From NCBI GenBank assembly GCA_963580285.1, contig OY757020.1:99079497-99143496 (forward strand): DNA of 64,000 nt, given 5' to 3'. Both the position numbers and the translations under genes were made by a program. The notes under the pieces are model-generated. The model was given only the letters and a program-made list of their open reading frames with translations, ran no database searches and was not told where the DNA came from. Position 1 is the first letter of the stretch. Each line of letters begins with the position of its first letter. Origin of the DNA: Lucinisca nassula (lineage: Eukaryota > Mollusca > Bivalvia > Lucinida > Lucinidae). Positions 54,834 through 63,723 of this stretch are shown here, piece by piece.

Positions 54834-55170
54834 TGTAATGATCCGGCAAAGAAAGTCAGAGGAAACATACTGCAATTTTGCGAATTTCGAATAGGCAGTC
54901 GATTGAAAGACTGATATAAATCAAAATGGGGTCCAAATAATTAAAAACCTGTCTAGAATATGAATCTAAACCAATTATTTATTTCTGATTTCTCAGAATA
55001 TTCACGCTGATCTCAAAGGACCAAAAGTAAAATATAAACTGCACTATGGTTGATGTACGGGGAGACGTTTTACGGCCGCCACACGGCACAACACCAGCTG
55101 CAGTGAAGGCAAATAAAAACAAAAATTAGTTCCTTTAAGAGCAACGAAAACATTCATAAGAAAGAAGATG

Positions 55171-55215
55171 GGTCATACTACGTAGTTTCGGCTAATAAAG
55201 CCTCACCAGTAACCC
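55171..55215 (-). ncRNA. Hammerhead ribozyme copy with a mutated core
   Basis: Same fold as 54789-54833, but the core reads CUGGUGA instead of CUGAUGA. This A-to-G change at a conserved core position probably reduces or abolishes cleavage. Stem I here is GGGUUA with UGACCC. Confidence 0.7.
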
Positions 55216-55768
55216 TGTAATGATCCGGCAAAGAAAGCCAGAGGAACCATACTGCAATTTTGCGAATTTCGAATAGGCAGTCGATTCAAAGACTGATATA
55301 AATCAAAATTGGGTCCAAATAATTAAAAACCTGTCTAGAATATGAATCTAAACCAATAATTTATTTCTGATTTCTCAGAATATTCACGTTGATCTCAAAG
55401 GACCAAAAGTAAAATATAAACTGCACTATGGTTGTAGAAGCTTTGGAAAAGCTGATTGTAAAAGCTTTGGAAGCATTTTACCATTATCGAAAGTAGGTGG
55501 GTGAGTAAAATAATAAATGATTGGGTTGAGACCAATAACAAGAAAATCTGGTTTTCAGTTTAATTATGTTTACTGCTCTGCAAAGCCTCGCATGAAACTT
55601 AAATGACTGAAAATTTGCAAGCGATGCCCTTGTCTCAGTCTAAGCCCTATCACAGATACTAGCTTTTTTTCAGATGAAAATGGTTGACATTGTTTTTATT
55701 GCTGCACCCAATATAGATTGAAGGTGCTTGATAGAACCGCCTTAATGGCGTAGTTTCTCCACAACATA

Positions 55769-56276
55769 AAGTAAAACCTCCACTAATGGTCATCTCTGTT
55801 TAGCAGCCACCTCTCTTCAGCAGCCACAATAATTCATTCCATAGCATTTTCCTATATAGTTAACATCAGCTCCTCCGGCCAGCAGCCACTTTACCAAATC
55901 TAAATTCTCTCTATTAAACAACCAGAGTTGACTCAGTAGCAAAAATCGGATGTAAAAATAGGAATTTCTCTTCTTCTGGTGTATTTATTTACTTAAAAAT
56001 TTATTTTTCTCAAAACTACCATTGTGATATATGCATAAATACAATATAAGCAAGTGAAAAGAAACATAAATGATGGAGAGGTGTCAGATGACACCTCTCC
56101 ATCATTTATTTTTCTTTTACTACATCCATGTTGAGCTGTCTTCAATAATCACTTTTTTGTCTGTTGATAACAGGCCATACATCATCTCAGACATTTCCCT
56201 CTGTTGAACAGCCACCTCCCTTAAACAACCAGTTTTGGAGGTTTCCCAGGATGGCTGTTTAATGGAGGTTACACTG
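55769..56276. mobile_element. MITE with AGTAAAACCTCC/GGAGGTTACACTG ends
   Basis: Inverted ends AAGTAAAACCTCCACTAATG and TTAATGGAGGTTACACTG, TA at the right edge. Internal repeats of AGCAGCCACCTCT and AACAGCCACCTCC. Related to the smaller MITE at 46392. Confidence 0.6.
56066..56109. repeat. Perfect 20-bp hairpin
   Basis: ATAAATGATGGAGAGGTGTC, loop AGAT, then its exact reverse complement. It lies near the middle of the MITE at 55769-56276. Confidence 0.95.
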
Positions 56277-56344
56277 TATAAAGAACAGAAGAAACGAGCA
56301 TCCTTTTCTTTTTGGAGTTACTCCTTATTTGAAAATATGTATAC

Positions 56345-56624
56345 CATAACGAATCCTCGTCTATACAAATACATTGTAAATTTTACCGCTAAAAAAGTGA
56401 ACATTTGAAGCTGAAAAACTGTGATATTTTTCTTATTTCTGCTCACAATATAGATTGTGGGTACACGTTAGAACCGCCTCATCGTAGCGGTTCTAACGAG
56501 TACCCACAAGCTTTATTTTAGAGCAGAAATAACAAAAATAAGAGTTACCCCTGTAAACACCAGTTTTACTATATAAAAGTGAGATTCAAGGAGGTTAAAA
56601 TTATGAAGGCCTGTTTACGTGATG
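56345..56624. repeat. Hairpin MITE (family H), complete
   Basis: CATAACGAATCCTCGTCTAT to GGCCTGTTTACGTGATG. Core with small loss (CCGCCTCATCGTAGCGG). Confidence 0.85.
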
Positions 56625-57060
56625 CATTGATGGATTTAGAAAATTCCGTTAACATATATGTTACTGTCTACGAGATGTTTGGACTTATTGGGACAAATGG
56701 TCGATTTGTATAGGGTTTTACATTTTCTAGGGCCGGGATATTTGCCAAAGCATGTGCTACAAATATGAGTACAGAACAACTCTTCTTTTCAGAGTTAAAT
56801 GTTTGCGCGAATACCAGAACAATGTCAGCTTTTAAGTCTTGAAAGAATTTTCTATGTTACACGGATGTGTTATTCTTGCACATCAGATAAGGAAACCTGT
56901 GGTTTTAGCCTGGGACTGAAATTTTATTCTTAGTATGGTGTTCTTATGCAAACTACATAATTATAGTGCGCCAAAAATAATATCTTAATTGAAGTAAAAT
57001 GAAAATTTTCTGCCGTGTTGTGCAAGATAGTGTACTGTTGTAGATTATAAAGATCTTATA
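56625..57060. other. No feature recognised
   Basis: AT-rich intronic DNA without clear repeat ends or coding signal. Confidence 0.4.
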
Positions 57061-57173
57061 TGGGTGTGAGGAGTGGATAGCAAAATCAGTTCCGAGGGTC
57101 ACAGTCCGGCCGAGTGATGCCGGACTTTGATCCCAAGGGACGGATTTTCTATCCATCTCTCACACCCATGTTA
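57060..57173. repeat. Foldback repeat (TGGGTGTGAG arms)
   Basis: TGGGTGTGAGGAGTGGATAG at left faces CTATCCATCTCTCACACCCA at right, with CAGTCCGGC and GCCGGACT pairing near the tip. Diverged over most of its about 114 bp. Confidence 0.75.
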
Positions 57174-57725
57174 GATTCTTTTTCTTGCATACCTCTCATT
57201 TCTAGGCGTGGAATTTTAATAATGCAGTCACTTCAGTTGCCGTCGTCCGCCATATTGTGATAACAATGCTCTGATGTTTAATAACGCCATGTAACGTGCT
57301 TTGACGTCAACATTAACGACGATGCAGATGAGGTCGTATTCAATCAGTGCACATCAAACACGTGTGAATATTCGATATTTATCCTGTCCGAGGGTAAGAA
57401 CACCAGGGTAAGAATAGAATTTCTATCCCAGGGTAAAACTATGGATTTTCTTATCTGGTGTGCAAGAAGGGGTTTTCTAACCCTCGGTATGACCGTGATG
57501 AGTGGAACCGAGGCGTAGCCGCTCAGCACCGCCATCCCTCGGGTTGGAAACGTCCATGATATCTGACACTTATACTCTAATGGCAAAAGTATATAAGATA
57601 TATTTATTCGCCTAACCCCTTTCATATTTTGGGCCTATTGTTTCCGCTACAACAAGTCTGTGTAATCAACACCTCTGAAGACCCAAGTCTATGTAGGTCA
57701 AAGTAGCAGTTTCTATGGTATACGT
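57174..57725. other. No gene supported
   Basis: Contains CGAGGGTAAGAACACC-type short repeats at 57395-57500 and a 93-codon minus ORF with no domain. Confidence 0.4.
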
Positions 57726-57850
57726 TACATATGATTAAAGCTCCAAGCTACAGATTGTGTATACTCGTGAGAGCCGTCTCGATTGAGCGGTTCTAAAGAG
57801 CACGTCGAATTTATGTTTGGAATAAGAATAAGAAATAAGAAAACTATAAA
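57726..57850. repeat. Hairpin MITE remnant
   Basis: TACAGATTGTGTATACTCGT and GAGCGGTTCTAAAGAGCAC flank a degraded core. Confidence 0.55.
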
Positions 57851-57869
57851 ATAAAGATCACATAGAGGC

Positions 57870-57960
57870 ATCCCCGGAGGCACACAACATAGAATAAATG
57901 TTGAAATATTGTTCTTTCGTTGTTTCAACGTCGATTCAACATTAAGCCTGAGTCTTCTGG
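57870..57960. repeat. GGAGGCACACAAC/AACGTTGA-type repeat end
   Basis: GGAGGCACACAACATAGAAT followed by TTGTTTCAACGTCGATTCAA. Same motif pair as 8705 and 28059. Confidence 0.5.
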
Positions 57961-58212
57961 GACATCTTTAACTGATATTTATAGTTGCCCTTTTTTAATA
58001 TATCGTTTCCTAAAAGATGTGGGGTGCGACATCAAATGTATTGCTACATGTAATGCATGAACTTGTTATTGTTTTGAAACTTTCAATAAAGCGACCGATC
58101 AGATAATCATTTTTATGGTTATGACAATTTGCATACTATTTGAGGCTACACATGAAAGTCTTTGGAAGCAAGGACTACAAAAATCACAGTGTGGAGTAAA
58201 CAATATTTTCTG

Positions 58213-58256
58213 AGTCAGACTAGCTAGTTTCGACCAATTAGGCTTCATCAGTGACT
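58213..58256 (-). ncRNA. Third hammerhead ribozyme, diverged
   Basis: Minus strand: stem I AGUCA/UGACU (5 perfect pairs), core CUGAUGA, stem II GCC/GGU around UAAUU (the innermost A opposite C is unpaired), GAAA, stem III CUAG/CUAG, cleavage triplet GUC. The stem sequences differ from the 54-55 kb copies, yet the pairing is kept. Downstream text (TGAAATAAATAGAAAATAT) loosely resembles the retrozyme unit. Confidence 0.7.
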
Positions 58257-58330
58257 TCAAAGGTTTTGCACAGTTTCGCAGCAGAATCAATGATCTGAAA
58301 TAAATAGAAAATATATAACCCACATTATGA

Positions 58331-58766
58331 TGAAGGGCAGGGAGACTTTAAATAGTTTACACATGTTTGCAAGTGTTGCTATTTAACTTTTTCTAAATAG
58401 ATGCATGTTTCTTTTTCCTCTTTTCCTTTTTAACCTTTATCCCAGTCTAGTTCCTAGACCTTGATGTCATTATGACCAATGGCCAATCTTCCTGTGTTTT
58501 TCTATCAAATATGAAACCTAGTTAGACTTTAATCTTGTCTCAGACACCAATGATATCTTCCCAAGATAAATCAAGTTGCTAACAGAGAGGGAAAAAGAAG
58601 CGAAACAATAAATACTGATCTGGATCTACACTGTTTGACATTGAGTTTTTGAATTTCAAGAAATACATTGCATCAAGTAATGTGATTGGTTCAAAGTCAG
58701 AAATGGGTGTGGCTAAATTAATTATGCAGCGGGATGAGGGTTAATTCAAATGTTTATGTATTTCAG
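58331..58766. other. Intron sequence, no feature recognised
   Basis: No repeat end or ORF that I can support before the acceptor at 58765-58766. Confidence 0.4.
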
Positions 58767-58936
58767 CACGTTTCTATTAGGACCGTATGGACCGTATAGC
58801 CTGCAGCTAAATTTCTGCGTTAAAACATTGGACTATAATCAATCTTCTGTCGATTCAACAAACTCTTGGCCCGAGACAGCGGAATGGCCACGAGGAAATT
58901 ACATGATATATGATACAGGGTTTGGATGTCCGAATG
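58767..58936 (+). CDS. CUB/ApeC-like gene, exon ending module 1 and opening module 2
   Basis: Acceptor TTTATGTATTTCAG, donor GTAGGT. Entry phase 2 completes an Arg codon with the previous exon's CG. The exon encodes TFLLGPYGPYSLQLNFCVKT, matching the C-terminal part of ApeC-like domains (a 'HLxGPYG...FCxKT' pattern). A linker and a second start follow: WPRGNYMIYDTGFGCPNG, with the same WPxGxY and GCP landmarks as the exon at 38794. The protein therefore has two tandem modules. It ends one base into a Gly codon (phase 1). The 19.8-kb upstream intron holds the broken LINE, the Helentron-like elements and the hammerheads. Confidence 0.75.
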
Positions 58937-59002
58937 GTAGGTACAATCAATACTGATAATACAGTGGAACTTCACCGGCTCGAACCCATCATGTTAACAA
59001 GT

Positions 59003-59145
59003 TCATTACACAAAGATGCCAATACAAATACATTGTAAATTTTATCGCCGAAAATTGCTTATTTTAAGACGAAAAATGGTGATATTTATCTCATTTCTGC
59101 ACCAAATATAGACTGTGTGTACACGCGAGAATCGCCTCATTTTAT
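59003..59145. repeat. Hairpin MITE (family H), left part
   Basis: TTACACAAAGATGCCAATACA, TTTATCGCCGAAAATTG and ATATAGACTGTGTGTACACG, cut in the core at CGCCTCATT. Confidence 0.7.
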
Positions 59146-59185
59146 TCGTTTATTTATCAATTACCCCCTATATTAATTGCATTGT

Positions 59186-59480
59186 ATGGTCTTTCAAAAC
59201 GAAGTGAGACGTGACTGCACTTTAAATTTTGGACTAGTCCGTATTTTAGGTAAGTCGCCTTCATTTGGGATTTTACATTGGGCGATATGGTTTTACTGAG
59301 ATTCGTCCTGCATCATATTAACCACTTGGCCACGACTTCTACATAATGGCATTATCAAAAAACTTATTTGTAATTTTAAAATCCTGTGAAACAGAAATCC
59401 GAAGCCTGCTTCCCCTTAAACTTGGAATAGTCTTGGCACGCTTGAACGTTGAACTCTCAAAGGTCGTTGATAAACTATAA
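59186..59480. repeat. Copy of the 9.4-11.3 kb foldback arm
   Basis: TCTTTCAAAACGAAGTGAGA, GGCGATATGGTTTTACTGAG, ACATAATGGCATTATCA and GAACGTTGAACTCTCAAAGG follow in one orientation. This shows the arm order without the inner arrays. Confidence 0.75.
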
Positions 59481-59796
59481 CACCTTTACCTGAAAAATAT
59501 ATACCATCTCAGGACATATGAGCTATTTCAGGTCAGCGTGACATTGCACGTTTATGATCTCAGCTTATATAAACCTTACAGTCAACCATTTTTATACCGA
59601 CATTCGTTATAACGAACGACAATCTCAACGGACTGAATCCTTAGCGCAAAGATTACCTTCGGTTGCGACTCCTTGAAATGTCATTTCAACGCAATGTCGG
59701 GCAAATGTCCCACACAATCACCGAGGCTCTTCCAGCAAATGTCTGTAACATTTATTTCTTTGAGTAATGGGAAAAGGGCTTTTGGTTACCTATCAT

Positions 59797-60042
59797 GTGT
59801 GTGTGTGAATTCGGGTTTAACGTCGCTTTCAACAATTTTTCAGTCATATCACGACGGTGTCTGGTTGCGACAGGGAGCTCAATGCTCACTTTTATAGTGC
59901 TGCCTCACTGAAGCATCATGTCCCAGACACATTACATGATATTACACCCAGTCACATTATTCTGACACTGGGTCGACCAGTCTTAGCTCTACCCAGTAAA
60001 TCTGAGTGCCAAGCGAGGAGCAGCTAGTACCATTTTTAACGA
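59797..60042 (-). repeat. SINE family E, 5' truncated
   Basis: (GT)n tail side at left, then GAATTCGGGTTTAACGTCGC to GCTAGTACCATTTTTAACGAC. The body is that of the full copy at 61656-61987, without the tRNA head. Confidence 0.85.
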
Positions 60043-60209
60043 CATAGGTTGCGGGTGCTCGTTAGAACCAGAGGCGGTTCTAACGAGTACCCACAGCCTA
60101 TTACTTGGAGCAGAAATAAGAAAAATAATATACACCCCGTAAACCCCAGTTTTCTCTATAAAAAGTGGGGTTTAGAGGGGTGTTAATTACAATGACGTGT
60201 TAACATGAT
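60043..60209. repeat. Hairpin MITE H-B, right part
   Basis: ATAGGTTGCGGGTGCTCGTT, a shortened core (GAACCAGAGGCGGTTC) and the right end GACGTGTTAACATGATG. Confidence 0.8.
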
Positions 60210-60234
60210 GATTTTATATACTTTTTGTACGCAG

Positions 60235-60434
60235 GTTTTTCAGAGAACAATATAACGACGATCTTAAATGATCAAGCGTGGCTGATCCACTCTGGTCCTG
60301 TTAAAGATATCATTGAATTAAACGAAACGATTATTGTGCTTTATATCTGTACTAAACTCGACGTCAGTGATACTGATTCTCTGCAGAGTGATCTGAGAGA
60401 GCCTTTCCTAGTGCTGTCTCCAGATATGCAAAAG
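60235..60434 (+). CDS. CUB/ApeC-like gene, exon continuing module 2
   Basis: Acceptor CTTTTTGTACGCAG, donor GTAAGC. Entry phase 1 gives a Gly codon, so the previous exon's GCPN continues as GFSENN. The 66 complete codons contain W-L-I-H-S-G, DIIELNE and YICTKLDV, which parallel the W-x-x-G, acidic and FCxKT landmarks of module 1. It ends after DMQK on a codon boundary (phase 0). No stop codon is reached, so at least one more exon lies beyond the retroelements at 60.5-64 kb, outside the window. Confidence 0.75.
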
Positions 60435-60511
60435 GTAAGCCCCTTTTACATCCAGTTTAAATGCATAAATCTTTAAGAAAAGAAGTTGAGAAAAATGTGA
60501 TCAGAATAGGA

Positions 60512-60676
60512 TGTTAATTGTAAGCACATTATCCAGGGGAAGCTACTCTACACTATCTTAACTATGACGTCATCAATACCATGGTTACGACGTTATGACG
60601 TTACATCAGTTTAACTTCTACCAGGGTAACCAATAAACCTACTAGAGTAAATATGGACTGATTTATTGCGTTAACA
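60512..60676 (+). repeat. 5' long terminal repeat of a Copia-type element
   Basis: 165 bp, TGTTAATTG...GCGTTAACA with TG...CA ends and inverted TGTTAA/TTAACA tips. The sequence right after it, AGTGGTAGATGAGCG, sits where a primer-binding site is expected and partly resembles the initiator-Met type seen in Copia elements. The 3' LTR is not in the window, so the LTR call rests on the ends and position. Confidence 0.55.
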
Positions 60677-60789
60677 AGTGGTAGATGAGCGATTTACTGT
60701 CTGAGGGCAGTAATTTACATACACATAAGTGGACAGCAATCCGAGGAGAGCTGGTCAAGACCGAGAAGTGACATTAATTCCTGAAAATA

Positions 60790-61655
60790 GCAACCAGGAT
60801 AGATCCACCTAGTTTAAGGTCAAAACCTTATGAGCTGTACAGGCAGGAGTTACTTGCTTGGAGAGAGGTGACAGAGCTTAGAAGGAAAAGCAAGGAGTGG
60901 CTATAGCCTTATCGCTTCCAGAGAATGACACGACACAGATCAGAGAGAAGGTTTTTGAGCAAATCAGTATTGAAGACGGAAGATGGATTAGATACATTGA
61001 TTACATTTTTGGATGAACATCTGAAAAAGGATGACCTAGCAGACAGTCTTGAGAAATTTGAAGAATTTGAAGATTTTCAAAGAATAAACAGTATGTCTAT
61101 AACTGAGTACATAACATCTTTTGACACAAGATACAGAAAGATTGAAAAACTGAAAATATCTTTACCATCAGAAATTTTGGCGTTTAAACTTTTGAGAAAG
61201 GCAAACATTAGTAAAGAAGAAAAGTCGTTGGTTTTGACTGGTATGGATTATTCTAATAAGGTAACATTATATGAGGAAGCTAAGAAATCACTTAAAAAGT
61301 TCAAGGCTGATTTTGCAGAAGGAAGTTCAAGTCCTGGTTCAGGCTCTGGAATAAAACTTGAACCATCATTTTTAGCTGACAATGAAGAAGCGTTGTTGGC
61401 AGCAGGATACATCAAGCAGAATCGTGGAGGAAAGGCGGGTAAACCAGGACGAGGAGGTTTCGGTCGTGGCAGACAAGCAGACCATGGACAGCTTAGTAAA
61501 TTAATGAATCCATTAGGCCCAGACGGTAAGACACTTACATGTGGATGTTGTGGCTCTTATAGACATTTTATTGCTGAATGTCCACATAGCTGGGAAAATG
61601 CATCTAAAGGCAGCATTCAAAAGAGACTGGCAAAGGTGAACATTGCAGAGGATGA
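60790..61655 (+). pseudogene. Copia-type retrotransposon gag (frameshifted)
   Basis: Nucleocapsid precursor of an LTR retrotransposon. The upstream frame holds SLRSKPYELYRQELLAW near 60815. A short stretch (about 60904-60985) is read in a different frame (IALSLPEND, IREKVFEQIS), after which the frame of the 60925 ORF resumes (DGLDTLITFLDEHL). These two shifts look compensating, and the isolated ATG at 60925 is not the real start. The centre is helical and Lys/Glu-rich. A Gly/Arg-rich segment and a CCHC zinc knuckle (CX2CX4HX4C, CGCCGSYRHFIAEC, about 61539-61580) follow. The ORF stops at 61668 only because a SINE inserted at 61656. Confidence 0.85.
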
Positions 61656-61987
61656 CCGGCCCCGATAGCTCAGTTGGTAGAGTGTCCGCTCCGGGGAACG
61701 GGAGGTCTCGGGTTCGATCCCGGGCCGCGACATACCAAAGTCGTTAAAAATGGTACTGGCTGCTCCTCGCTTGTCACTCAGATTTACGGGGTAGAGCTAG
61801 GACTGGTCGATCCAGTGTCAGGATAATGTGACTGGGTGTGGTATCATGTAATGTGTCTGGGACATGATACTTCAGTGAGGCAGCACTATAAACGTGAGCA
61901 TTGAGCTCCCTGTCGCAACCAGACACCGTCGTGATATGACTGAAAAATTGTTGAAAGCGACGTTAAACCCGAATTCACACACACACA
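61656..61987 (+). repeat. tRNA-derived SINE (family E), full length
   Basis: The head is tRNA-like: A box TAGCTCAGTTGGTAGAG, B box GGGTTCGATCCC, and it can be drawn as a near-complete cloverleaf with Ala-like features. The body ends AGCGACGTTAAACCCG with a CACACA tail. Perfect 14-bp target duplication ATTGCAGAGGATGA at 61642-61655 and 61988-62001. It separates gag from protease. The perfect duplication suggests a fairly recent insertion. Confidence 0.9.
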
Positions 61988-62001
61988 ATTGCAGAGGATG
62001 A

Positions 62002-63161
62002 AAATGTCGTGCTTTTCACGGGATATAATCATGGGGACATTGCACAACTGGGCATTGATGCTCAGAATTGTGCTTTGTTAGACAGTGCCTGTAGTAGCAC
62101 AGTATGTGGAGAGAACTGGCTTCAGAATTATAACAGTTCTTTGAATCAGATTGATAAAGAGAGAATTAAACAGACTGTTGGAAAGCGAACATTTAAGTTT
62201 GGAGGTGGAGAAAGGCTGAGATCAAAGGGAGAGTTCAAGCTTCCAGCAGTGATTGCTGGGAAAGAGGTTTTCATTAGAACTGATGTTGTAGACTCCGATA
62301 TCCCTCTGCTATTATCACGACGAGCTATGAAAACAGCAGGGGCAAAGATGGATTTGGAAAGTGACACTGCAATGATTTTTGGAAAAGATGTTGCTTTGAA
62401 TCTAACCACATCCGGGCATTACTGCATCCCCATAGACAGGGCAGAAAAGATACTAGCTGAAGAAGTGTTTTCAGTAAAACTAGGAGAGATGAAAAGTCAT
62501 GAGAGATATGATACATTGCTCAAGTTGCATAGACAATTTGCACACCCACCACTTAAAAAGCTGAAGGCTCTAATGCAGGATGCAGGGCAATGGGAAGAGG
62601 ACTTTCAGGGAATGCTTGAAGACATAGGTAAGACATGTAATTTATGTAAACGATACATGAAAACACCACCACGTCCAGCAGTCGGTTTACTTATGGCATC
62701 AAGGTTCAATGGAAAGGTAGCCATGGATCTGAAACAGCTGAATGGACAGTGGATACTTCACATTATAGACATGTGGTCCAGATATACAGTGTCTACTTTC
62801 ATTACAAGGAAAAGGTCAAGTGATGTCATAAATGCCCTGATGCAAGGATGGATTGCAGTCTTTGGTGTAATGGAGGCAATACTGACCGACAATGGAGGTG
62901 AGTTCAGCTCTGATGAAATGCGAGAAGTGATGTCGATCTGAATGTTAGAGTCATCACCACCGCAGCTGAAAGCCCATTTCAGAATGGACTATGTGAGCGT
63001 GTCCATGCTGTAACTGACACGATGTTATTAAAGCTGAAAGAAGAAAATGGAAAAATGGACAAGCAAACATTGCTGTGTTGGGCAAATATGGCACGTAATT
63101 CGTTATCAATGTGGAATGGGTTTAGCAGTCATCAGCTAGTTTTTGGACATCATCCGAGGTA
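62002..63161 (+). pseudogene. Copia-type protease and integrase (frameshifted, truncated)
   Basis: Continues the gag frame after the SINE. Aspartic protease motif LLDSACSSTVCG near 62077. The integrase zinc-binding HHCC region follows with HRQFAHPP (about 62526) and CNLCKRY (about 62638), then the catalytic core: Asp in VAMDLKQL (about 62720) and DNGGEF (about 62889). The frame breaks at 62938, and the third acidic site lies in the next frame (SPFQNGLCERVHAV, about 62968). Protease followed directly by integrase, before any RT, is the Copia order. The element is cut at 63161 by a Q retroposon, so RT and RNase H are missing from the window. Confidence 0.85.
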
Positions 63162-63723
63162 GAAGTAAAACAAAGATCAGGAATTGATACAATTAACTTA
63201 CTCCACCCATAAAAGACACCAAAGGGAAAGAAATATAAACATTAAGCGACCAGACCATAATGGAAACCTAAACAAAGGAAGGCCATAAGGACAGTTACTT
63301 TCCCACAAAATGGCCATATGGCCATCCAAAATAAAAAGACACGAGTGATACACACAGTAAGTAACAAACAACAACATAAATAAATCGCCACAGAAGAACC
63401 GCCTTGGAACGGTCAGTGGAAAGATTTCCACTGGGGGGCTTAAATCAATTTTACGTGGCCACAATCCTCGCCCTTACTTCCGTCGCGATTTAGACAAATA
63501 ATTTGTTCAGTCCGCATGAAGGCCTCCTAACTCATCAGTGCAACATCTCTTTGAACACAAAAATCAAAGAACCACAGAGGTGAGACAACGGTGAGGACTC
63601 GACAGCAAGAAACCACTGAAATGCTGGAGCAAAAGAAAACCAACAGTTAGACTCCGATAAGCCCGACCATAGACAGAGCGTCAGGCACCAACCAACATTA
63701 TCTCTCTAACTCTCGATAAGCCT
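63162..63723 (-). mobile_element. LINE-like family Q, 3' non-coding end
   Basis: The longest Q copy. The 3' terminus TTTTACTTCTACC lies at 63162, against the Copia integrase. Matches 15177-15498, 20632-21153 and 54341-54424. All copies share this end and differ in 5' length, the signature of target-primed 5' truncation. Confidence 0.8.

Larger units (their letters stand above)
54729..55437 (-). mobile_element. Tandem retrozyme-like unit (382-bp period) with hammerhead ribozymes
   Basis: Two head-to-tail copies (about 54729-55047 and 55111-55437) of nearly identical non-coding sequence, e.g. AATTTTGCGAATTTCGAATA and AACCTGTCTAGAATATGAAT. Each carries a hammerhead motif on the minus strand, 382 bp apart. 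No ORF. Tandem hammerheads of this spacing define metazoan retrozymes, whose RNAs self-cleave to unit length and can circularise. Confidence 0.75.

Noticed and set aside
60225..60234. ATG at 60225 as a start codon
   Set aside because: It lies in the intron just before a good acceptor, and the exon phase joins the upstream exon exactly.
61656..61730. Functional tRNA gene
   Set aside because: The tRNA-like head is followed by a SINE body, a CACA tail and target duplications, so it is a SINE promoter.
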